Shown here piece by piece: positions 23,791 through 32,950 of a stretch of DNA of 37,442 nucleotides. The stretch is from the NCBI GenBank assembly GCA_002005505.1, contig KV908459.1, positions 20,001 through 57,442 on the forward strand. Reading direction: 5' to 3'. A model generated the notes under the pieces. The model was not told the DNA's origin and searched no databases. It saw nothing but the letters and a program-made list of their open reading frames with translations. The translations under genes and the position numbers were made by a program. The stretch comes from Botryococcus braunii. Lineage: Eukaryota; Chlorophyta; Trebouxiophyceae. Numbering within the stretch: position 1 is the first letter of the stretch; each line of letters starts with the position of its first letter.

Positions 23791-23795
23791 GTGTA

Positions 23796-23971
23796 GAAGA
23801 TTAGGGAATGTCACAGCTAAGAATTAGAGCGTCTCTGCGACAAGCTCAAGGGGTATAGTATATTTATACCTAAATGAAGTTGCGAATGAAAGTGATTGAA
23901 GGGAAAGCTAGGATTACAAGGGTTAAAGAAACTACAGATTAAGTTTGTCTATGCTAGATACCAGATATTTG
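23796..23971. other. Short spacer before the large palindrome
   Basis: A/G-rich sequence with an 18-19-bp imperfect inverted repeat near 23854-23872 (GGTATA..TATACC). A plus-strand open frame enters the left palindrome arm from here. No gene is recognised. Confidence 0.3.
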
Positions 23972-24237
23972 AGGGAGGAGGTATGTATGCGCAGTTGGGT
24001 TGCATTGACCTGGACGGGGTCTATGTTTTATATGTAGTGCATGTAGTTTGAGTCCATGAATGTTATACTCATTACACGATACGATGAATAATAATTCATT
24101 TCTGCAGAAATGAATTATTATTCATCGTATCGTGTAATGAGTATAACATTCATGGACTCAAACTACATGCACAACATATAAAACATAGACCCCGTCCAGG
24201 TCAATGCAACCCAACTGCGCATACATACCTCCTCCCT
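23972..24237. repeat. 266-bp spacerless palindrome, one mismatch
   Basis: The left arm 23972-24104 and right arm 24105-24237 are 133 bp each, exact reverse complements apart from one position (ATGTAGTG versus ATGTTGTG). The centre is CTGCAG within TTTCTGCAGAAA. Each arm, read toward the centre, ends an open frame with GGGMYAQLGCIDLDGVYVLY and a stop shortly after. The arms therefore behave like two convergent copies of one 3' coding end. The sequences outside the arms differ. Confidence 0.95.
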
Positions 24238-24469
24238 TATATATAACACATCTTGTTTCAGGCTTGTTAAGTGGAGTAGGCAGTAATTGTACATGTACCT
24301 CCCCCACGATCCCTGTTCCCGTGTTGGCAGCTTTCGAGTAATCCTCTTTTGATCCTGAAGAGTCCTCAGTGAGGAGTCCGGAATGTACACATGTGACACG
24401 GTCCACGGTGGACCATCCACCTGTGCGCCGCTGTAAGATATTGTAACGCACAAGTTGTACTACACACAC
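24158..24469 (-). CDS. Uncharacterised open frame running into the palindrome
   Basis: The minus-strand frame of about 100 codons contains EDSSGSKEDYSKAANTGTGI, then VHVQLLPTPLNKPETRC, and ends inside the right palindrome arm. The composition is protein-like, but no family is recognised and no splice partners were found upstream. It may be a gene-end remnant copied into the palindrome. Confidence 0.22.
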   Translation of the reverse strand: MCVVQLVRYNILQRRTGGWSTVDRVTCVHSGLLTEDSSGSKEDYSKAANTGTGIVGEVHVQLLPTPLNKPETRCVIYKGGGMYAQLGCIDLDGVYVLYVVHVV

Positions 24470-24560
24470 GTGAATTCACTTCGAAGTTCTTACCCTAAAC
24501 TTTTCGGGGTAAAATACAGGTGTGTCAGTGACACTGTCACCGTAACATATACCCACTAAA

Positions 24561-24631
24561 CACGCGCGCGCGCGCGTGTGTGTGTGTGTGTGTGCGTGCG
24601 TGTGTGTGTGTGTGTGTGTGTGCGCGTGTGC

Positions 24632-24719
<88 letters not shown>
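24561..24719. repeat. (CG)/(GT)n microsatellite with shared right flank
   Basis: A CG-alternating start (24561-24575) is followed by GT repeats to 24719. The right flank, GTGCATCACTTGTAG then GACGCATCAC, matches that of the GT tract at 26207-26298 (CGTCACTTGTAG then CATGCATCAC). Confidence 0.93.
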
Positions 24720-24722
<3 letters not shown>

Positions 24723-24957
24723 TATGTGGGTGCGTGTGCATCACTTGTAGGACGCATCACCTGTGTGGCGATTCCATGGAGGCTGACTGTGGGTGTAGCA
24801 CAGCCTCCAGCAGATGTTGCAACACCCGTTGCAATTGCCCGTACGCATTTTACAACAAAACCACGTGTTGGACAAGCCTAACAAAATCACATGTAGAACA
24901 AACCGGTGCGCCGGTGTGAACCGGTGTGCACTGATGACTGATGTCGGATAAAATGAC

Positions 24958-25524
24958 TTATTCCCCCCCCCCCCCCCCTTGGCTTCTTAGCGTATTTTTT
25001 GGCAGTAGCACCCTCCCCCTGGCCTCGCTGTCAGAAGGAAGCCCGGGCGGCCGACTTTCAATACAGCAGCAATGTGGAAAGGCCGAGACAACAAGCCAGC
25101 TGATAGCTGCGTCCCTCACTGAACACGCCAACAGGCCTCTGCAGAACAGCTGTGGGAACGTTCCCACAGGGGTGAACCTCTCCATCCGCAGTCCTTTCCA
25201 CTCGCTCTCACCAACGCATCCTCCCAGATCCGCATACACGTCTTCCTGCTTCCGCCCTGTCCCTTCACAACTGGCAACCTGGTGAAACGCCATCGCGTCC
25301 CCTGCCGAAGCGCAAACTAATAAAATCGGCAACAGATGTAAGTTACAGTGTAACGGCAGCTGCTGCCTAGGCAGAGCAGTGTCACGAACATAGTCAGTGT
25401 TAATGCCGATGAGCATTGCCTCTGACTGCGAGATGTATGGAACAACTAGGAAACAAGTAACAGCGTCCAAAATGCTCAGTTTTTTTCCATCTGGTTCAGT
25501 TACAAGGGCATCTTTGTCACACAT
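24958..25524 (-). CDS. Uncharacterised open frame, part duplicated in inverted and direct orientation
   Basis: The minus-strand frame begins CDKDALVTEPDGKKLSILDA, then VTCFLVVPYISQSEAM. The N-terminal 70 bases or so recur inverted at 25541-25609, where the plus strand reads CDREALVTEPDGKT. The following 120 bp recur in degenerate form at about 25880-26000 with stops. No family is recognised. The downstream two thirds of the frame read poorly as protein and probably include an intron or non-coding DNA. A 20-bp perfect palindrome (25150-25169, half-site CTGTGGGAAC) lies in it. Confidence 0.25.
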   Translation of the reverse strand: MCDKDALVTEPDGKKLSILDAVTCFLVVPYISQSEAMLIGINTDYVRDTALPRQQLPLHCNLHLLPILLVCASAGDAMAFHQVASCEGTGRKQEDVYADLGGCVGESEWKGLRMERFTPVGTFPQLFCRGLLACSVRDAAISWLVVSAFPHCCCIESRPPGLPSDSEARGRVLLPKNTLRSQGGGGGE

Positions 25525-25609
25525 ATACTAGTATATATACGTGTGACAGAGAGGCCCTTGTAACCGAACCAGATGGAAAAACCAAGCATTTTGGATGCTG
25601 TTACTTGTT
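25452..25609. repeat. Inverted repeat, about 70-bp arms with an 18-bp loop
   Basis: Arms 25452-25522 and 25541-25609 are about 90% identical reverse complements. The loop contains the palindrome TATACTAGTATA. The arms carry the coding-like EALVTEPDGK segment in opposite directions. Confidence 0.88.
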
Positions 25610-25669
25610 ACCACGTACTTCTAGCCAAGTGTACACTGGGCGTGTGCGTACTAATCTTGTTATCCTCGC

Positions 25670-25768
25670 TCTACTTACTTCATAGTCCGTTAACGTCCCT
25701 AGGGCCTATACCTACTTCATAGTCCGTTAATAGGCCTATACCTGTAGCTACGTCATCGTCCGTTAATA
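25670..25768. repeat. Short tandem repeat, three units
   Basis: Three diverged copies of a unit of about 35 bp containing (A/G)TC(A/C)T(A/C)GTCCGTTAA followed by GGCCTATACCT. The last copy is the most diverged. Confidence 0.7.
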
Positions 25769-26111
25769 GCGTGGAACGTTCCAAGCTATCAGAGCCACAA
25801 AGTGTACACGAATGAGGTACCAAACAACAACGTTCAGGTTACCATGTACAATATAGGCTGCCATCGTGTATGTACATGTAATAGCAGGCACAGCAGTGTC
25901 AAGAAACGCAGTCAGTGTCAATGAGCGCAGCCTCCTACTGCAGGAAATTTTACATTTACTCGGGAACAAGTGACACCATCGGAAATATTTCCGCAATGAG
26001 TGGATAATTTCCGCATTTGACCCCGACGAGGAAATGCTGAGACCAAACATTTGCAGTACGCTCTGTACAATCACGCGTCATAGAACACGTTTGCAGTACA
26101 TGTTGTATTTC

Positions 26112-26301
<190 letters not shown>

Positions 26302-26339
26302 TATGTGTGCGTGCGTCACTTGTAGCATGCATCACTCTT

Positions 26340-27087
26340 ACATTTAGGTTATGGGCTGAAGACCTGCAAGCACGAGCAGAGCGAGTGATCAGTTGTTTTA
26401 GTTGGCCGGGCAGTCCGTGTGACGGCCTTACGCCATAAGCAAAACACTTGCTGTCTTCACACATGCATAAATCATTGATAGTGCTAGGCAAGTAGTTACA
26501 TTTAGAGTCTTCTTATGCTACCGCAATTGAGCCTCCATAACATAAATCCTTGCATGCGCTAACAAATATCTTGCATGATACTTGTCTCCCTGATCTTCAC
26601 TTATAGGTATGACACCCACAACCGATGAAGATACAGATGTTCAACAATTAAGTTATAGTAAGCAAGTAACTTGTCCATGCATGTCTTAACATGTCTAACT
26701 AGGCCAATCGGCCTTACCTGCAAGCACGAGCAGAGCGAGTAATCAGTTGTCTTAGTTGGCTGGGCAGTCCGTGTGACGGCCTTACGCAATAAGCAAAACA
26801 CTTGCTGTCTTCACACATGCATCAATCATTGATAGTGCTAGGCAAGTGACATTCAACTCCGCTGCTTGCCTTTCAAATACCAGCGTTGCAAGATCACGCG
26901 TTGATCTGCCAACCACGTGCGAATACCATACGACACTATTTATAACATGACCTTGTGCTTAATTACACTTCTCTTTGATAAGCGTCTCATGTAAGCCTTT
27001 GTTCATGCCATTGTTTATCAGTTCCTTTTAAGAGTTCATGTCTGTTCAAGAGGAAGGCAATCTCACTATATGTCACAAAATGTAACA
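26340..27087 (-). mobile_element. 3' LTR of minus-strand copia element (Copia-2)
   Basis: On the minus strand it starts TGTTACATTTTGTG immediately after a polypurine tract (GAAGACAAGGGGAAG, 27102-27088) and ends near GCCCATAACCTAAA at about 26340. The exact 3' end is not clear. A segment of about 135 bp is present twice (26363-26497 and 26719-26853). On the element strand the upstream copy ends CTTGCAG/GTAAGG and the downstream one CTTGCAG/GTCTTC. This is the same layout as the other three LTRs in the window. Confidence 0.82.
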
Positions 27088-27100
27088 CTTCCCCTTGTCT

Positions 27101-28735
27101 TCACTCTTGACACAGGGTGAGTAGACCTAGAGCATCGACATGTTTCCTAAACACGGGACCAACCAATGGCTTGGTCATCACATCTGCACGGTTCTTAGCT
27201 GGTCCACATATTGGATATCAACTTGGCACAACTTAATGGCCTTACGTGCGTAGTGGAATGCCACTGCGATATGCTTTGTGAACTTAGAGTTCACAGGGTT
27301 CCTAAGATTGTTGATGCACCCTTGGTTGTCAATGAAAATCTGAACATTCCAAGGTGGCTCTCCAATCTCCTCCAAGAAGGACCTCAGCCAGTTGGCCTCC
27401 TTGATGGCAAGGCTAGAAGCCATGAACTCTGCCTCAACAGTTGAGGTAGCCACAGAGTTTTGCTTCTTGCTGGTCCATGACACAACAGCAGTGCCTTTGG
27501 CGGTGCTGCAGCACCGCCAAAGACATAAAATACATACCCAGACGTAGAAAATCTACTATCTAGGTCACCCGCAAAATCGGCATCTACATAACCCTCCAAG
27601 ACTACACTGGAGTTGCCACCTGGTACGAGGACTTTGTCCTTCGTATCCCTAAGGTAGTGCAACACACGCATTGCTGCATTCCAATGGGCAGCGGTGGGAT
27701 TACACCTATAGCGAGAGAGAACGCCGACAGCTTGTGCAATATCAGGTCGTGTTGTATTGGCTATATACAGCAGTGACCCAATAAGCTCACAATATCTATG
27801 ACCTGGATCTAAGGCGACCCCAGCACCCGAACCATCACGCTCATCCTCTACGAAGGGCATCCGAGTAGGAACGAGTCCCTTTTGCATGGGAGTGTCCACT
27901 ACTCTTCCGCCATCGCTCACACCGAACTTATCTAGCAGGGCCTCAATCTTTGGGATGCAGCTGATAGAAATTGCCTGTCCTGTCGGTTACGACGGACTTG
28001 GCAACCCAAAAAATCTTTGACCTCACCTAGATCATGGATGGTGAACTTGCTCTTTAGGAGCTCCTTGAACCACTCCACTAGGCTGAGATCTTTACATATG
28101 ATGAGTAAATCATCCACATACACAAGAATAAACAGGGGCTTCTCTCCTGCTCTCTTCCTCACATATACACCAGCATCGCTTTTACAAGCAACAAAGCCCA
28201 GTGCGCACATCTCAGCATCCAGCTTCTTGTGCCATGCACGAGGGGATTGCTTCAACCCATAAAGGGCTTTGTTGAGCTTGCAAACGACACGGGGATCACC
28301 ATTCTCAAACCCAGGAGGCTGTGTTACGCAAACCTCCTCTGCTAAGTCTCCATTCAAGAACGCCGTCTTGATGTCGACTTGATGGATTTCATAATCCCTC
28401 TGGGCAGCCACGCTAAGAATTAAACGTCTAGCAGCAAAGCTACTAGTATTTGCTCCCAAAAAATACTTCATCAACATCTACTCCAGGAATTTAACGACAT
28501 CCTTGGGCTACCAGGCGTGCTTCGAATCTAAGGACATTGCCAAAGTTATCAACTTTGGCAGAATAGATCCAGTGCACTGGAATGACCTTCTTGCCCCATG
28601 GGCGCTCTACATACTCCATGGTGTCGCGAGCGTCCAATGAGTTCTTTTCCTCATTCATGTGATGGAATGTAGGGATTTCCCGGCATTTCTGGACATTTCC
28701 CTTACCCCCTAGCCTAGGCGCACATGTGGCGCACA
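27101..28735 (-). pseudogene. Copia-2 pol remnant (reverse transcriptase and RNase H), frameshifted
   Basis: Read from 28735 downward. The RT begins with DTMEYVERPWGKKVIPVHWI, then QVDIKTAFLNG and PPGFENG, the fingers/palm motif ALYGLKQSPRAW and the catalytic ILVYVDDLLI. The connection YCELIGSLLYIANTTRPDIA and RNase H STVEAEFMASSLAIKEANW follow. The end is ADVMTKPLVGP..KHVDALG, the usual copia pol C-terminus, with a stop at 27103-27101, 14 bp before the 3' LTR. A nonsense codon replaces the residue after VAQGCR (about 28494). Frameshifts lie near 28460, 27975, 27500 and 27200. The 27500 one coincides with a 28-bp perfect palindrome. The element is inactive, and its 5' part is cut off by the gypsy insertion at 28736. 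Confidence 0.93.
27495..27522. repeat. 28-bp perfect palindrome inside Copia-2 RNase H
   Basis: The half-site CTTTGGCGGTGCTG is followed directly by its reverse complement, with CTGCAG at the centre. The reading frame breaks here. On the element strand GGCGGTGCTG is followed by its own complement, as if a template switch copied it back. Confidence 0.95.
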
Positions 28736-29133
28736 TGTCGTACGAGCAACGCGAGTACGCACGTGCCTAGCGTCTAGCCTTGGCTTCCTAGCCGTCGAAT
28801 TCCATTGGATAGTTATGGACGTTACTCTCATAGTAGGATTCTAGGATATTTTCTAGATACTATTGTAGAGGTTTGGTGGACTAGTGCGCTACCATTGGAG
28901 GAACGTGAACACACGATCACGAACCACGGGAAGGAACGGATAGAGACGTAAGCCACGGGAAGACACGCACTCAGGTAATTTGGAAGCTTAGTAGACCACA
29001 AGTAGGGAGTGGAAGCTCCGTGAGGTGGGGGTTACTTGTAATTGGAAAGAGCGTCCAACTTGTCGGCCATCCGGCCTTGTCTCTCTCTCTCTCACAACTT
29101 GGAAATTCTCCCTAACTTGTGCATTCTACGACA
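28736..29133 (+). mobile_element. 5' LTR of the Ty3/gypsy element
   Basis: 398 bp, starting TGTCGTACGAGC and ending ATTCTACGACA, so the termini are inverted repeats (TGTCGTA/TACGACA). A primer binding site follows two bases later. The 5' flank GCACA (28731-28735) should recur after the 3' LTR outside the window. The 5' boundary coincides with loss of copia homology on the left. Confidence 0.82.
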
Positions 29134-29135
29134 TC

Positions 29136-29148
29136 TGGTATCGGCGAG
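29136..29148 (+). promoter_or_regulatory. Primer binding site of the gypsy element
   Basis: TGGTATCGGCGAG: the first seven bases complement the 3' end of initiator tRNA-Met (..GATACCA), the standard primer for plant-type LTR elements, with partial match after that. It lies 2 bp after the LTR end. Confidence 0.65.
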
Positions 29149-29251
29149 ATGCCGAATTGTTCTCTGCAAGTCTTTCGCGTGGTGGAAGGAGGAAAGTCGT
29201 AGGAGGGAGATCGTTCGATGGAAGGTGCCAACTCTCATATGTGGGCCGTAG

Positions 29252-30489
29252 ATGTCACCGTCCTCTTCTGGGAAGTTTAAAAACCTTTCTTCGGAAGAAA
29301 GAGAATTTTTGGAAGCGTTGGAAAGCTCAGGGGAGCTGGTAGAGGACTTGATGGAGGGGGCATCTCGCGATCCGTCGCCCGCTCCGTCCACACCAAAGAC
29401 AAAGAAGATCAAGTTGACCAATAAAATAAAGGAGCAGTTATTTTTGGAATTTAAGGAAAAGCTTCTTGCCGAAAGGCAAGTTGGAGGGGATGGGGTGGAG
29501 GAGACTCCTCGCCCTAGTGGACAAGTAAGAGCAACTCCTCCTTCTTTGTTTTCGGGAAAGAGGGGATCTTTTTGCTATTTTGCAAGGAAGTTGGAAGGCT
29601 ATGCAAAACTAACCAATGTGCCTGCAGGAAAGTGGGTGGCCTTGGGAGTGCAATTGATGGAAGAAAGACCCACAAAAGTTTGGGACACACATGTAAGGAA
29701 ACTAGAAAAGGAAGGGATACATGAGCATACATTGGAATGGAAGGATTTTAAAACTTTTATGGTTAAAAGATATGATTCCACAGACACAGTGGCCATTGCC
29801 AGGGCAAAATTAGACAAAGTCTTTCAAGGAAATGAGACTGTCGAGAGATATATTGAAAGATTTATGTCTCTCTTAGCAGATGTAGAGGTTGACTATCAAA
29901 TAGCCATGCAAGACCAGTTACATCTTTTTACCAAGGGTCTTAATACTCCTCTCAAACTTGCATGCACTGTGAACCCTGCAACAGGCAGTCCTTTCACTGA
30001 TCTGGAAGACATTTGCACTTATGTTGTTAAATATGAGGCAAGTCTCAAAAGCACATATGTGGATGCACAGGGACCCAAGAGGAAGAGGGTCTACACCCAG
30101 ACACCTCAAGTGGCAGCAGGAGTGGTGGAACAACAGCCCCCTGCACCACCTTCCTTGGGTTTGGTGGGAGCACCCCCTTTTGGGTCCGGGAGAAAAATTG
30201 ATTCCAGAACCTCTATTCCAAAGGATAGGGAATGCTATTTTTGACATAAACTAGGCCACGAGTCATGGCAGTGTGTTGCTAAAAAGCAATATCTAGCTGC
30301 CAAAGCTCAAGCTAGTGGGCACACCCCATCAAATTTTCAGCCTGGATTCTATCCGAGGCAAGGAAACAATCAACCAGTGGCAGCACCACTGCAAGGTGTT
30401 TCAACTCCCTCACACATTGGGCCTAAGGGATTTAACAAGGGAAAACATTGGAAAGGGAAAGGGAAGGGCAAGGGCCCGAAACAAGATTA
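29252..30489 (+). pseudogene. Gypsy gag with premature stop in the zinc knuckle
   Basis: The ATG at 29252 opens 330 codons of capsid-like protein, including EFKEKLLAERQ, the retrotransposon-gag segment WKDFKTFMVKRYDST and a long helical region (VERYIERFMSLLADVEVDY). The frame meets TGA at 30242-30244 exactly where the second cysteine of a CCHC knuckle is expected: CYF-stop-HKLGHESWQC. The same frame then continues through a Gln/Lys/Gly-rich tail to TAA at 30489. The single stop therefore breaks nucleic-acid binding. Pol follows in another frame. Confidence 0.88.
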
Positions 30490-30492
30490 ACC

Positions 30493-32001
30493 ATGAATGA
30501 AATTTGTTTTTCATATTTAACTTTTCTTGTTCAGAAGTCCTTGGGAAGTTGGAATACACCTCTGATTGTTCCTGGCAAACACAAAGCTGAGACTTGTATT
30601 GAATCTTTTCTTGCTGAACGAAAAGAAAATTCACAAGTCAGTGCATGCTTTGTGATAGGCCAGAAGGTGTGGAAAAGTAGGAGTTTCTTTTTGCGGTTAC
30701 GCTCGCGCGCAAACCTGAAAGTTCTTGCTAGGGGCGCAAAAGGGGAATGCTTTTCTTTTCAAGGGCAGCAATGTACATTTCCTTTTTCCTTTGTTTTAGC
30801 TTATGCAGCACCCAAAGCATCTTGTCAGTTGGGTTCAACGTCAAGTGCTGCACCTCTTAACCTCACATTTCCTGTCATGACAAGGGGACAACAATGTAAA
30901 GCTTTAATGGACACCGGGGCCACACACTCTTTTGTCCGGGAAAAAGTTTTGCAAGGTTTGAGGTATAACAAGAGGACTTCACCCGTCACACTTGCTGATG
31001 GGACAGTAACACACACAAATGGGAAAGTGGATTTGAGTGTCCGGTTTGCTCCATCTATCATTACGAGACACTCCTTTCTTGTGTGTGACTCAATAATGGA
31101 AGGAATTGACATTATTTTGGGACAGGATTGGCTAGCACCACGACATGCTAATGTTAATGTGAGAGCTGGCAAGGCTCATATTAGACACAATAACAAATGG
31201 GTCTTGTTAAACAAACATGGCAAAGGCTTGGGAAAGAAGTTGGGATGGGGAATCAAATTAGGAAACACCAGGAAAGGGAAACGGGATCATTGGAAAACCT
31301 GCTTGTTCAATGTCATGGCCAAGGATGAACATGTTGGTTGGGATGAACAGGAAGAGATGCCACCTTTGGTGGATATGGACGACCCCTCGACGGAGTCATC
31401 CGGGACTTCCTTACACAACTCTGCGCCGGGGGATACCTCGGGCACGGCCCCGGATATGGAGAGTTGCCTAGAAGTGGAGAAGGAAGTGGAAGAGGAAGAG
31501 GAAAGGGAAGAGGAAAAGGAAGAGGAAGAGGGAGAATCCGAGGTCACCACGGGTAAGCCTTCGGACCCTCTAGAGGAAATTTGTGCTAAAAAGCCTGAGC
31601 GGCTAGCACACTTGCTCCGGGAGTACAAGGACATTTTTCCAAATGGGCTACCAGGACTACCCCCACACCGACAAGTCTATCACACTATTAATGTGCAGGA
31701 AGGAATAACTCCTCCAAACCGTCCTGCTTACCGCTTGTCCGTGGAAGAAACTGAGGAATGTGAGCGAACTGTGGATGAACTACTTTCTAAGGGACACATA
31801 CGCCCCTCATGTTCACCATATGCTTCACCGGTCTTGTTTGTGAGGAAGAAGGAGGGCACATACCGAATGGTTATAGACTACAGGGCATTAAATAAAATCA
31901 CCATTCATGATAGGTACCCTCTCCCTCGCATAGACGACTTGCTTGATAAACTTAAAGGTGCTAAGATTTTCTCAAGTCTGGACCTCCTCAGTGGTTATCA
32001 T
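30493..32001 (+). pseudogene. Gypsy pol (protease and start of reverse transcriptase), cut by a copia insertion
   Basis: An aspartic protease with the catalytic motif [12 protein letters not shown] (near 30905) and the later [14 protein letters not shown] strongly acidic linker follows (about 31475-31535, Glu/Lys repeats). The RT N-terminal part comes next: [47 protein letters not shown] and [11 protein letters not shown]. The last contains the first catalytic aspartate (motif A). The next base begins the copia LTR. The rest of RT, RNase H and integrase should lie beyond the inner element, outside the window. The frame shifts relative to gag. Confidence 0.9.
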
Positions 32002-32695
32002 TGTTGAGTTCTGAACATTATTATTGAATGCCTTGTGCTTTAAGTGATCTTCATGTGTGCACTATTAGGATATGGGTCCATTGAGAACATAAGGTACCTT
32101 GAGACACGGCAGATTCTGGACGTTTTCGAACATAAGGTACAATCCTATCTAGATCACACGTTTGTCGGATGAACTCTTAAGGCTGCCCCACCGGAGTGAA
32201 TACCAACTGGTTGTGAAAGATGCTGGGCATCACCAGATGCTAGTCTTGTCCGACAGTTGTGTGTGGCACTCAGCAGACAGTCGTACGGACTGTAGCTGGA
32301 GTAACTTCGTCTATTGACGACCTGTCTGCTTTGTACAGGTACGGTGCGGCAGTGTGTGTTGTATCATTGTTGCTATTGTGAGAGCGAACAAGCTTAGTGT
32401 ACCCTGTAGTCACTCAAACAGATAAGGGACAGTGACTTCAGGGAGTATAGGCATGTACTTGAACGTAGCCGTCTAGAGCCTTATCTAGTGATTGCTTGAT
32501 CGGTGCTTGTGTACAAGATAATGATGTAACGTAACTGGTTGTGAAAGATGCTGGGCATCACCAGATGCTAGTCTTGTCCGACAGTTGTGTGTGGCACTCA
32601 GCAGACAGTCGTACGGACTGTAGCTGGAGTAACTTCGTCTATTGACGACCTGTCTGCTTTGTACAGGGAAAGCCGATTGCCTATAACCTTTCACA
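32002..32695 (+). repeat. 5' LTR of Copia-1 with an identical internal duplication
   Basis: 694 bp, starting TGTTGAGTTCTGAACATTAT and ending CCTATAACCTTTCACA. A 135-bp segment occurs at 32205-32339 and again, base for base identical by eye, at 32533-32667. The first copy ends TTGTACAG/GTACGG and the second TTGTACAG/GGAAAG, leaving 28 bp to the LTR end. Confidence 0.93.
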
Positions 32696-32709
32696 GGTTA
32701 TGGGCCCAC
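32696..32709 (+). promoter_or_regulatory. Half-tRNA primer binding site of Copia-1
   Basis: GGTTATGGGCCCAC is the exact reverse complement of the anticodon arm of plant initiator tRNA-Met (GTGGGCCCATAACC). It begins at the base after the LTR. Elements such as Drosophila copia and Volvox Osser (hemiviruses) prime from an internally cleaved initiator tRNA in this way. The tRNA sequence is recalled from the plant consensus. Confidence 0.85.
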
Positions 32710-32950
32710 GCCCTTCCAGCTGAGCCAAGTAAAAGCAGGAGTGAAGGTCGTCTACGGATGGGTCAGACGTAAGCGTCAACAAAGGAGCTCGAGCATGGCG
32801 CAGCGGCGCAAGGGAACTCGAGTGTACCAGGACCATTATCTTACTCACAGTTTACCTTTCTGGTAAATTTCCATGACATGGAGGGAATTGTAGGGTATTG
32901 CTGCATTCCAGAAGTTTATGAGTAAGTTTGGCTGGTGAAGTGACAATAGT

